A stretch of 64,000 nt of DNA from Anoplolepis gracilipes (taxonomy: Eukaryota > Arthropoda > Insecta > Hymenoptera > Formicidae). The notes beneath the pieces were generated by a model. That model ran no database searches and had not been told where the DNA came from. It was given only the letters and a program-made list of their open reading frames with translations. The stretch's first letter is position 1. Each line of letters opens with the position of its first letter. This document shows positions 14,083 to 27,387 of the stretch, piece by piece. The stretch is taken from contig NC_132977.1 in the NCBI RefSeq assembly GCF_047496725.1, forward strand, positions 157,001 through 221,000. The letters are read 5' to 3'. The translations under genes were made by a program, and so were the position numbers.

Positions 14083-17000
14083 GAACCGTTTCGTGCTTCC
14101 CGCGGTGATGTTTTCCGATCCGGTTTTTCATAGGGACGATACTGGACAGGACAGGGACGGCACGTTGCGAAGGATTATTAAAAAACGTGTGCGGAATGCG
14201 ATGGAAACCTAACCGTGGAGCGGAAGTTGCGGCGCAATCGTTGAATTGATGTAACACGAGTTTCTTACCCCTCGCGTCAAGACCGTGGAACCCCACGATC
14301 GTGGTTGGTGGTCACCGCCCGCCCGTAAAATCGATAATCCTCCTCTCGCAGCAAGCTACGGGGGAGACTAATAAATTGACCCGCAGAGAAGGAACAGAGC
14401 TGATGTCTCGTTTCGCTCGGCCTCTAAAATATCTCTCCGACAATATGTAAGATAACTTATTCATGTACACATTTATAGTTTTATTCACTCGCGTCATTGC
14501 TCGACAAAAAAGAATATATATAGTTATTCGTAGAAATTATTCAACCAAGTTATTTTTGGTGGTCGTCGTGGCTTTCAATATAATAAAGATCGTTTGAACA
14601 AATCTTTTTTCCTATATATTTATCAGAGCAATATCATGTGATACATGTTATATGTATATGTAGATACATTTCATAGGTAAATTTAGCATGATCTTAATTG
14701 ATTTTATTAGTTTCGTTAAACAACGGAGATATATTATAGTGTTTCCATAAAAAGAATTTATATCTTCACGAATCTCAAATTTTGGCGAAGAGAATCATCT
14801 TTGAATCGGATTTATTTTTCGAAACTGTCCCTTTCAAATATTTCTTTGCCTTCTGAGATTCAAAGGAAATGTTTAGGCGCGTATCACACTTAACGCGTTT
14901 AATATTAGCGCAGAGATTCGGATTGCAGATTTTGTCTCGTAAATTTTGAAGTCGAAACATGAATATATTTTTCAGGAACCATGGTTACCAGTGAAATTCG
15001 AGTCTCGAATTTATACGAGTCCATGTAAATGATGCAGGCAAGCGGCAATAATCTAATAGTGATATATCTATCTGTGTCACAGACAGAGCCGAATCACGTA
15101 CGGACGAAATCCCCGCTCAGACATAAGCTGACGTCAAAGGGCCCTCGTCTATTTTTTAACCTTTAAAGAACGGCTTTTTTTCTCCGGCTGATGCTCGTGC
15201 TCGCTTTTCTTACCGCGCTTTCTTCCACCGTTACTTTGCTCGCGGCTCGTAGCACAGGAGTCTCTCTATCGCGACTTTGATTTTCCACGACGACCGAAAA
15301 AAGGAAAAGAAACAAAAAGAAGAAACGCGCGCGCGACCCATTTCCTCGAAGAATACATCTCGACGAGGTCAAACACCTCGTCTTGTAGCTGCACCGCGTG
15401 CACTTCGAGATTTCCGCTACTGGTAATCACCACGGTTATTAACCCTGCGACAGTCGGTGATCTCCTAGAATGACAATAATCCTTTTCCGTCGGAGCAGTC
15501 TTATTGTTAGAATATAAAAGTAGAAAAAATTCATATAGCGAGACTGTATTATGTCAATACTTATGTTTTGAGTAAATTACTATTGAAGAGAATTAAAACG
15601 TTTACTTTATCTTTAGAACTAACAATAAGTATTGTATTCGCAGAAAGGACGACAGTGATAAAATAACAGTATATTTCTAGTTGAGATCGAATATAATTCA
15701 ATTTATCACAGAGAGATACGAATCCGTACCCTCATTTATTTTATACCATTTAATGGCAAAAAGGAAAAAAAAACGTACAATTTCGGTTATCTGGAAATTT
15801 CTTTCGAGATAAAAATTTCTCTTTTTCCGTCTCATATATTTTTCTTTTGTTTTACCAAATTTTTTAAAAAGCTTTAAATGTAAACTGAACTTTTATATAA
15901 AAACTATTATATATATATAAACATAAACTATTCCGAATTATACGTAAAAAAAATTTCTTCTTCACAAATAAATACTGAAAAATATAAATTTTTGATAATA
16001 GAGTAATATACGTATAGATATAAAATCCGAGAAACATATTACATGTATCTAAGTACATCTTCAAAGTAATACATCTTGAAATGAAAAAAAAAAATATATG
16101 TATACAATATATGTGTGTACAATAGTAGATAAAAATATAAAAGTTATAAAGCATCCAGTCATTCTTAACTTGAAACTTTAAAGCTACATACATGTATATG
16201 GAGAGATATAACATTATATATTCATTTATTAAAATTATATGCTCAAAAATCTGAATTTCCAGAACATATGAAAAGGTCTCATAAATTTTTTATTATAATT
16301 TATGTGCCTCCAAAGAGATCAATGATACTATAATTACACCATAGCAGCACGTTTACACAGCGGTGCTGACGGAGTTAAGTGTAGGTGTGCCGATCATCGA
16401 TGACCCTCATGACGTGTTAACAGGCGTTGCCGCGCGCGCGTTTTCCTCATGACGTAACGAACATTATAAAAGTCAACATCGTCGATGATCTATCTCAAAG
16501 AACATGTCAGACGTTGTTCTGAGAAGGATGCCAGCTAGGATCATGACATGAATCTACAATACGGTAACTGCGTATTAAACCACACCTATGTTGCGTTTTT
16601 ACATTGCGTCAACGTACATGCGTATTTCGCGAGCGAGTTCGATGCATTAATTTCATTTTAAATAAATAAATCTTTTAACTGTATTATACGCATATATATT
16701 AACATTTTAAATTAGCATGTTCATTATCAATATAGTTTTTGAAAAAACAAAATGCAATAAAAAATGAAAATCTTTTTTTTTTTCTTTTTTTCATCACGAG
16801 TAAATTACAATTTGCAATTATAATTTTCCTATAACTTTGCATATTTTTAATTATTTGCGGTGCAAGTCTGATGGGCATTCAATCTTCTATGGAAAATAAT
16901 TTTCACGTACATATGTAATCTACATACGTAATATAGATTATATTATCCATCCACGTGCCGCTTGTATCGACAAACAGTCGATGTAGAAACAGTCGGTCAT

Positions 17001-18983
17001 AATTTTATTTCTCATAGCATATATTGTGCTCTAGTTATTCATCGATCATTATAACGAGTATAGTATCGTACCTTTCGTGCATATCGGACAAACTGTAGTT
17101 GTTGACTGTAACTGTTGTGATTGCAAATAATTAAAAAGTAGACTAGTTTATTGAAGAATAATCGTAATTGTATTCGTCCTCTCTGTCCAAAAATTACATA
17201 TTATTCCATTGTCAAATAATTAGTATACTTTTCATAATAGTGCTCAGAAATATATAATAGTATTACGATTAGATAAATATTAATAAGAGACTATTAAAGT
17301 TAGATCAATAACTATAATAATTAAAAATCAATAACTGTAATAATTAAAAATTTAATACAATGTAAATAATTCAAGGCTGATCTGTGTAATCAAGTGACAT
17401 CAAACTAAAAGTATTCTTGTTCTAAATATTTGATGGTATCTTTTTCTCTAACAATGAGACACAATTTTCCACGTTGATGGCAGAAACGTCTCGCAATAAA
17501 TTATAAAGGCGCAGTATGCGATAATTATAGTAATACTATCTTCGTGGCATAATAACGCAGCGCGGAAGAGGAGGAACAATTGCATGTCACTTCTGTTCTT
17601 TTTTTGCAACTTTGAATCTACAATATGCCAACTATGTATATGCTGGGAGGAAGGAAGGTTACAATTTTCTTTCTCGTTCGACGAAAAAGGTGAAAGGTGA
17701 AAGGTGAAAAATACCAACAATTTGAGAGACTCCTTTTAACTCTGCGATATATTGTACATATACGCCGAGTTCTGTGGTAGTGGTAAAAAAAATTACATAA
17801 AATACCGTCTTATATCGCTTCAAGTAATTTACCGTAAAAAACTTTTACATATATTTACTATATAAGCAGTTATTTGATAAAATTATAAAACACTATGTAG
17901 CGCGGCGTTCGCGACGAAAAGAATGGCGCTATTTTTCACAGTGCCAGCGGCGACAAGATTAACATACGCGATTTTCGCTCAGCAAGCAACGCGAATGGCT
18001 CTCATTAACATGATTCTTCGGTAAACAATAGACTCGACTCCATGAAAAGCTGCGATTATGCGATGTTTTATATAAGATACTATCTAAGTGGATTTACTTA
18101 ATGCATTTACGACAAATCTGACCACAAAGAAAGCCTTTTACGAAACTTTCGATGCATGCAATATTCCGATGCACGTGCAACAAACTTTTGAGTAGAAACA
18201 TCGAAAATAGACAGATGTTGTAAAAAAAAAAAAAAAAAAAGGAAACAAGAATATATAATACAAAAAACAGAAAATAACAAATAATATAATAAAAAGATAA
18301 TAATATAAAGATATAAATAAAATAAAATATAAAGATAATTTTCTTAAATAAAAAAAAAGATATATTGAAAAAGTGATAGAAATGAAAAAAGGGGAAAATA
18401 GATGAGTATTTTAATTCATCGATTGATCAATCGATGAATTAAAAAAGTCGCCTAATATAGAAAATAATACAACAAAAAATATAAAAGAAATAAGATATAA
18501 AAGAAATAAGAAATATCGAAAGTAAAAACTAAAAAAATGACATAAAGAAATTAGAAAGAGAAGTATAGAAAGTAGGGAGATGCAGAAAAGAGGTGAAAGT
18601 AATTACTTACAACACAACATAGTATTTAGTTTCATGAATAAATTATAGTTCTCCTCGCATAGTTTAAGGAAATTAGCATATAATAGCACTTGTTACTCTC
18701 GAGTATAATCAGGTTCAAAGGAGCAAGACGTGATACGTAAATTATTCAATAGGCACTAAACCAATTAAACCAATTAAATGCAATTTGATATTGAAAATTA
18801 AATATCGTTAAAAGTTGCTATAGCATGTGTTCTCTTTATATGATTTTTTAAATTATATTTTTTAATTATTGTACATTTAACAGAGTCTTGAATTCCTAAT
18901 TAATTTCAAATCATGATCGGTGTGCTATTTTCTTACTTATATGTATATATATCGTTCAAGAATGCGGATTCGAATATATACTC

Positions 18984-19050
<67 letters not shown>

Positions 19051-22000
19051 TGATTTAATATTATACAAAATCGAAAAATTATTCGATATCAATTCTTAAA
19101 TATACGGAAAGCAAATTAAATCTGTTCAGACATAATTGAGTCAATCTGAAAGAACCGTCAAGTTGAAGCCGATGACTCAATATAAAAGAGTGTTCAATTA
19201 TCAACTTTTTCAGTACGATCTTACAAGAGACATAAGTTAATAAATTAATATAAATAGCTTTAAAAAAAAAGCAATATAAAATGAAATAAGGAAAATAAAG
19301 TTTATTTAAAATAAAGATTCTCTCGAATCTTTGTACGCTTTCTTTAGAATCGTCGAAAGTTTCTCGTTTCAACGAATAAGAAGATCGAAATAAATAAATT
19401 AGCTTCTACGCGTCTCAGATTCTAATCAATTGGAAAGTCCATCCTCTCGGTAAGGCAATATCGATTCAATTCTTTTAAATAAACGATACGCCATTATTTC
19501 TACTTAGAGAATCGGTTCACCGGCTGGCGTGGCCGTTCCAACGATTTATTAAAGTAGCTTCGTTAATAGTCTTAAAGAATTAGCCGACGACGGCTAACCG
19601 GGTTGCACTCGCAGTCTGCGAATGCTGTTTAAGCCGACAGGACTACGGATAGAAGACGTTAAAGGGGTTAAGCAAACTTTGTTTGCTCTTCGGACAGATA
19701 ACGCTCGTCGACGCATTACAGCATGCGCTGATGCACCTTGAAATCTACTTAAAAGCGCCCGAAGTCGGGCAAAAGTATTTCAACGTGTAGAGGTCCGTTT
19801 AGAGGTTCAACAAAGTAGCGCGACGAAGATCGCGAAATCGACTACGACCCGCTCGTATTTATCATCGCCGACTGATGTCACAACTCTATACATCATCCTT
19901 TCACTGTGCTTTTGGATGCACCGTTGCATCTTTCGCATTTACGAATTGCATTTTCCGCGAGTTACTCTAACGTAGCCTTCTTGCATTCTGGACATTTGTG
20001 TCACGATGAAGATTCATAAAATGAATTGCGTTTTTCGACAAAAAGTACCGAAACAAAAGTTGTAGAGATGAATTAAATTAAATTTCAAACGCCAGCAAAA
20101 TGATTGTAAAACGTTCCATAGGTTTCGAGATAATCTAACCAGTTTCAAATACATAAAAGTGTTTTCTCGATTAGTGATTGGTTTAAACGATGCAGAAAAC
20201 TAAAATTTTTTCAGTGGAATAATCAATAGTCAAGATAAATATTAAAAATTACTAAGGCAATAACGGCATAAATAAAGAGTATTTTTAAAAAGCTCTACCG
20301 TCGACAGCCAAAAAACACTCATTTTAATCTCATTTAAAAGATAATTTAATTTCTCTACAACTTTTGTTTCGAATACTTTTTGTTAAAAACGCATACTTTC
20401 ACAGACATTTATGAAAATGTATAAAATAATCGAGATTTCAGAGGTTTTTTAAGGCCGTTAAGAACCATTTTTCGACCCATGTTTATAGGAACCTTTTTGT
20501 TCAGAATTAAATTTTTTATCAAATCTCAAAGCCTGGCCGGAGAACTGGTTCGGGCTCACCCTGTGTAGATACATATATCACGCCGCCCCAATACTTGTTA
20601 AAGAATCCGTTCTGAAAATTTTCTGACGCAAACTGATGTGAACTCCAATATCCCTCATTTTCTCGATGTATGACATAAGGAAGCACGCGTATCAATTTTC
20701 TATGCACATAAATTTTCTATGCATAAACCTGGAAAATTATCGTTCGTACGCAATCTATTTCTTGTTAGGGAGAGCTTTGCTATATATGTCTACGCATCCG
20801 TTATACTAATAATAAAAAATCTCGATATATTAGCGGAGGAAATCTTTTCTCAGTTATCATGTAATGTCAATTTTGTGTTCGATCAAGCTCAGCCTTTTGG
20901 GCTTTTACGAAGATTAAATGTTAAAAGAGAAGATATCTCGTTGAACAAAATGATGGGCGCGCATAATTGGTAAGCGATATGATAAATAATTCTTTGTAAC
21001 CGCAAAATGGCTTTTTTTTTTTTTTTTTTTTTTTTTTTTGTAATCTAGTTTGAACGGGATTAATCACAGTTGCACAGTACACTTTGCACAGATTCAATCA
21101 AAGAAAATGTCGATGTTATTAAAAGCCATTTCAGTCGGTTTCAGAAACTCGTTGCGGCACGCTTAACACGGATTTGTCGTTTTCCTTTGATGGCGATGCG
21201 CGTTTGTAACGCGCAGAAATTACATCGCTACATCGTTACATACCGTAGTACGTATAACGTATGAATACGCGAAGATCCGTAAATGTTTGCTTCACGAATT
21301 ACGTCCGCAATTGCGAATACTTATTGTTAGTTTCACGCTTTCTCGCGCGAGCGCGAATAATGTGGGACACTACGGGCGGCGCTTTGAAATTTAAATCGCC
21401 GATGGCAAATGATAAAACTATATACAATATGTATATCCTCCGCCTGGTACCCCCGCGCAACCAGTCAACGCAACAAAAAGATCAACTGTGCAACAAACAC
21501 ATATTTATTAATCAATTCCAATGCACGCGCCGCAGGCTATTAATTCTTGAAACATTTTAACGAGACATTGTTTCCAATATTTTTACAGAGAATACAATCT
21601 CAATATTTGTAAAATCTTGCTTTATAATAAACTATAACAATAAAATGTAGTAATTTACGTTTTATCAAAGTTTACAAATTTTAAGAAATTCATAAAATGA
21701 TAATTGTACATAAATATTAACTAATTGTAAAATTTATTATTATAAATATTATTTTCAATTAACTGAGTATTTTCTGTCCGTTTTTAGTTTGATCGCGTAT
21801 CATAATTTAGAAAAAAATACCTTGTAATAAATTTAATATTTCACAGCTCTGCTATTTCTTATTCTTCAATAATTATACTTGATTTACAATAATCGTTTAA
21901 TTTTATGCCGTAAAATTTTTAGATTTTATTTAACTTACAATTTAGATTAGATTAGATTTAATTTTATTTAACTTTTAAACCTATAAGTGATAAATACAAC

Positions 22001-25000
22001 GATAATTTAGACTAACATTATAAATATCAAATTTTGATTCTCTCTAGAAAAATATTGCTTATAGAAGTTGAATAATTACAGTTTTTACTTTGTCCCCTCT
22101 GTTTACATTTACTAAAAATTGATCGATTATGCGATGCATAGCCAACATAGATAAATAAGATAGCTTTACTCTCTTTTCCGTGCTATTTCAGGAGGCCAGT
22201 TGATATGAGTTAGTTATCGCCCATTAGATTTGCGCCCAATTAGCGAGAGAATCTCCCACAGTACAAATTACGTAACGTCATGACGCATCGCGAATAATTA
22301 ATAAATCGAGAACACAATCACTACGTCGATGAATAAATTACGGCGCAATCAGAACCGATTCCCTGGACTCGCTGTATCTGTTCTTTAACTACTTTTGCAA
22401 CTGCAGATTTGTCAATGTTTTATATCAAATATTCAATATAAAAATTTAGCAGTAGAAGAACATCTCGCAAAATCATTATGGATTTTCTTCTGCCGATAAT
22501 TTTCAGTTTTGGAACAAAGTCGCATGTCGAGATAAATTATCCATCGCAGAACGAGTCGAAATAAATTATACGTATAAATGTAAAGTGAGCTAGGCGCGCG
22601 AAAATAGCCAAGTATATATCTCTTTTCTTCAACTGACAAATAAAAAATTACACGAAAAAAAATTGAGTGACTTGATAAAGTTTTACTTTATAACTCTCCA
22701 TATGTATAATCATTTATACAGAAAGCGCGCGCACACGCACACAAACACGCGGATGCATACGCATACAAAACTGCATCTTTTTACATAAATTCATACAAAC
22801 TTCTTTATATCCTTTTAATATTTCGTATTTCGTGTATTTCACCTTTTTTCTAGAACAATCTAGTATTAATTTAAAATATATATATATATATATATATATA
22901 TTTGAGAAAAAAAGGAAATATGTTACCTACTAGTTACTATTCAATAAATATCAAGAGATTTGCATAAACAATTAAAAGTGATAAAAATTAATAGTGCCTT
23001 TTTTCATGTGTACATACATTATAAAAATATTGATATTTTAATGTCACATCTGCGAGAAAGAAACTTTAAAATTGAAAACAAACTTGACAATTTTGCTTTA
23101 AAATTAGAAATAATTCCAGGAAACAAAAAAATGTTCTATTCATAATTTGAGCTTACACTTGTTACAACGCATTCTATCTGTCATATAACGTATCGCAAAC
23201 AGATTAAATGCATATTTTTCCTATATACGTATTTCATCGTCCATATATTTACATCTCGCATCTCGTTTTTGCGTTTTTTGTCGATTAAAAGTAAACGGTT
23301 AGTCGCATTTACGAATACGCGAATTTTTTCCGTCAATTCTCATTGTTTTTCTCCCCTCCATTATAGTGCATGTGAAAGGCTGTCAAAAGCGGTTGTAAAG
23401 TCGGTTTTAAAAAGCACATGTTCGTGAATATTTTCGGTAAAATCGATTCGGATTTTCTGTTAATTCCATACGTTAGCAATCATTTATATATTAATTTTGC
23501 TTGTCATAAAAAAATGGTGGATGACATATTCATAGCAAAATACTTTTCGTTTAAAAAAAAAAAAAAAAAAAAAAAAAGTCCTACATAAAAATTTAAAACC
23601 ATTACTACAACTATTTCTGAAAACATTTATGTGCAATGTATAATGAAAATAAATTAAAAAGAAAAAAAAAGTTTTGCGTTCTATCTCTAAATAAATAAAA
23701 TATTATTTAGAAAATTAGTTATTTTTCTTTCCATATTTTTATGCAACATTTTAAAATTTAATATGGATTCTATGTATATTGTACAAATGTTAACTATATT
23801 TTTCATTACTTAATCTTTTGAATACTAATATATTTATTTTTTCACTTTAAATCAAACTTGTGCTTGGATGAATAAACCAACGATTTTAAATAAAATCTTT
23901 CCTTTAAAAGAATTAAACGCGGCTCACGACCCCAACGTGGCGATCATTATCCTTGAGTCCCAAGAAACCATGCGTGACGATCGCGTAATTTTATTTTAAT
24001 CGTCTATGTAATAACAGTTCCTATCACGTTTAATTACCCACCTGGGCGAAAGACAGTTTCGCCAACTTGACTGTAGTAAACGTGGACGTGATATGGCTTA
24101 CTTTCACTGCGAAATACGAAAAAACTGCCATACAATTATTATCAACACATTCACCTGTCTTATGAAAACGATATATACTTGATAATAATTATACATATAG
24201 TAGTTTTCTTTTCCGAAATGAAATAAACTGCTTTAAATTCTAATCTCTACATGTGTTGTAAATCGAAGCAATTTTATATTTATAAGAAAATTTCAACAAA
24301 CAAGCGCAATGTGAGATTAAATTATTATTACAATAATGAATGTTCTTGAATTAGCAGAAGAAAAAATATTAGTAACGTTATATCCTACGAGATGACGGGT
24401 TGTAAATATCTCTGTATTGTGTTTTACATAATAATATAAATTTTAAGATATTTATAATATGTTGTATGAGTCATATTAATATTCTTGTTTTATTCGAGAA
24501 TGATTGCTGATTAATAAACACATATACGTTAATATGTATTATTAATCATATATATATAATGCACGATTAATTTTTCAGTTGAAATGAAATAATAAAAAAA
24601 ATTATAAAACATTAATTTTACTAAAGTATCTTAATTAAAAATATATTTTTACAATAATTAATTTTATAAAATAAGAGAAAGATAGTTTAGAACGTGAGAT
24701 TATTGAAAAGCATAAAGAAACTAATATTAATTTCTGTAATCTTTATTTTATAAAATCGCTTTCTTGGTAACATAAAATTAAATTTTCTTTTCGTAAAAGT
24801 TACTCTGAAATTATTTTTTTATTAGAAGGCAACACTAAAATGCTAATTATATGTAACACAAGGTTCATCCGTCGGTATGCATTTCGTTGAGAAAATTCTT
24901 CTTTATATAGTACAAAATAAATCATTCGCGTATGGGAAATACCCCTCTTCCTCTCCAACCGCTCCCTCCCCCCCTCTCACACCCATTATAATTCTCATCT

Positions 25001-26532
25001 GTACCCTTAACTTAACATATTATACAGAATTGTTTATCATTATCATATCATACAAAATATGTCTACGTTTAAAATTTATTCTTTTGTTAAAAAAAAAAAA
25101 TATATATATATATATATATTAAAATCAAATGTTTTCGTAATTAAGATCTTTATATAAATTTTCGTTAATTGTAAGCCAAACACTCAATATGGGTTGAAAA
25201 TTTATCATTAGCTATCATTCAGCTATATTATCCAATATTAAGATACATTTTTATTTGATGAAATGAGACAAAATCTTTATTTTCTAAATTAAATATTTAA
25301 TTTAAAATATATTAAATAATTTAGTTTAGTACAACAAAGAAATTCAGAACAAGGATATTCTAGAATTTAAAAAAATTATAATCGTGCATCTATACGAGGG
25401 AAGCACACTGTACGATGCAGTTTCAGAATTGAAAAATGTCGAATAACAAATGTTTTTGGATGCACAAACGCGCTTATGCTCTTTAATACGTTTTTTTTAT
25501 AACCAAAGTCTATGTATGATGGAGCAAATTGCATGCATACATAACTGCGTGCGTAAACCGTGCGTGATATCTCGGGGCAAAAGATATATTAATACAATGA
25601 CAATCTTGACTGATTTAAATGACGTTTTTCAATGATTTAAATAGCTAGAACAGATTCAAATGGTAAGACGGCCGGTTGGAATAATTAATGATCGTTATAC
25701 ACCTGACATATAATAAAGTTAAGAAAATGAATTTAACTCATAATTAAAAAAAGAGGTGGTTGATATCGACTATACTTATGCTCTGACCAGAATACCTATT
25801 TATTGTATGTGGAAGACATGTCTCGTATAACAAGATCACAATTTTAATAAGTTGATATTACTAATATTATCACTGGAACCGACAACATTGAATAATATAT
25901 GATAAAATTAAATTTTTGAATTAATATCATCTTACGATTTAATCTCCATTGATAATTGTTTATCGTACAACAAAGTTTAAATTTTCACAAATTTTAATTA
26001 ATATTATTTATATAATTATCGTACATTTCACATTAAATTATTAGTTAATATTACCGAAATATCTGCATTGAATTCTATATAATACGATAAACTTCAAATT
26101 TTCGCGAGTAGATTAATATCAGCTTTGAAACACCTCCATTATAATTTATAATATAACAAATATTAAATTCTCTAATGAGTTAATATTACTAAAAATAATA
26201 TTTAAAGTACAAAATTATACGCGATTCAGTAAATCCAAATTTTTATAGAGTTGATTAGTATCATTAATATCTTATTATATCAGAAGTTCTGTATATTAGA
26301 TTACACACATACTTTCTTAAATCGAATCAGGAAAAACGAATTAAAGTAGTGATACAAGCTTTCACTAAAAATCAGTGAGTATTTCATTGATTTTCAGTGA
26401 AAACACTTTGCGCCTCTGTCTTATGTTTTACTGGAAAACCAATAATCGTAAGTATATTTGCAAGATATATCTTTTAAAACTTTTTCTATATATTTAATTT
26501 AGATTGCTAATTTTTCAGAGAAACCTCCACAC

Positions 26533-26582
<50 letters not shown>

Positions 26583-27349
26583 CCACAATGAAAAGTATAA
26601 TTAGTATTTATAAATTCAAAATTATTATCATTTTTTACTTTTAAGATGTAACAAACTTACAAAAAATAAACAAAAATCTTGATTAAATTGAAATATTTCT
26701 TCAAAATATATTGCTATAAAATTATCTCGCATAATATTACAGTATGTAAGACGCATTTTTAATACGTTATTACGCATTTAATATAAGATGTATTTCAGTA
26801 ATTAGGAGTTATTATCATTAATTAATTCTTTCAGTGAGATTTTACTGATATTCGATGCTACACCTATAATTAAGATTATTAGTGAGACTATTCATTGCTA
26901 ATCAGTAATAGTATACTGATTCTATTTAAGAGAGAAGAGTTTATAAATAATATACATCTTACAATATCGTTATCACGCAGTTATAAAATACTTTTTACAT
27001 TTTTTTTTAGTAAGTCACAGCTGTATTATACAAGGGATAATTAACGTGTATTCACCAATATAATAGTCATTGGCCAAATCATGGCTGATCATTTTCGAAT
27101 TACAAACGATCGATTAATGCGACAGCGATACGGTTGGAATATGTAAATTGTTTACACTGTTACTTTGTCGTTTATGTTTTGATGTTTTATTATACAGAAG
27201 TGGCTGCTTTCAAAACTGCATTATTATTGCATGATGCACTGTTAATTATTACCGTGAGTAATAAAACAATATTAATAGAGATCTATTGTTGCTGCATTAG
27301 ACAATTATAATAAAATTATAGAAAGAGAAAGAAAGAGAGAGAGGGAGAG

Positions 27350-27387
<38 letters not shown>

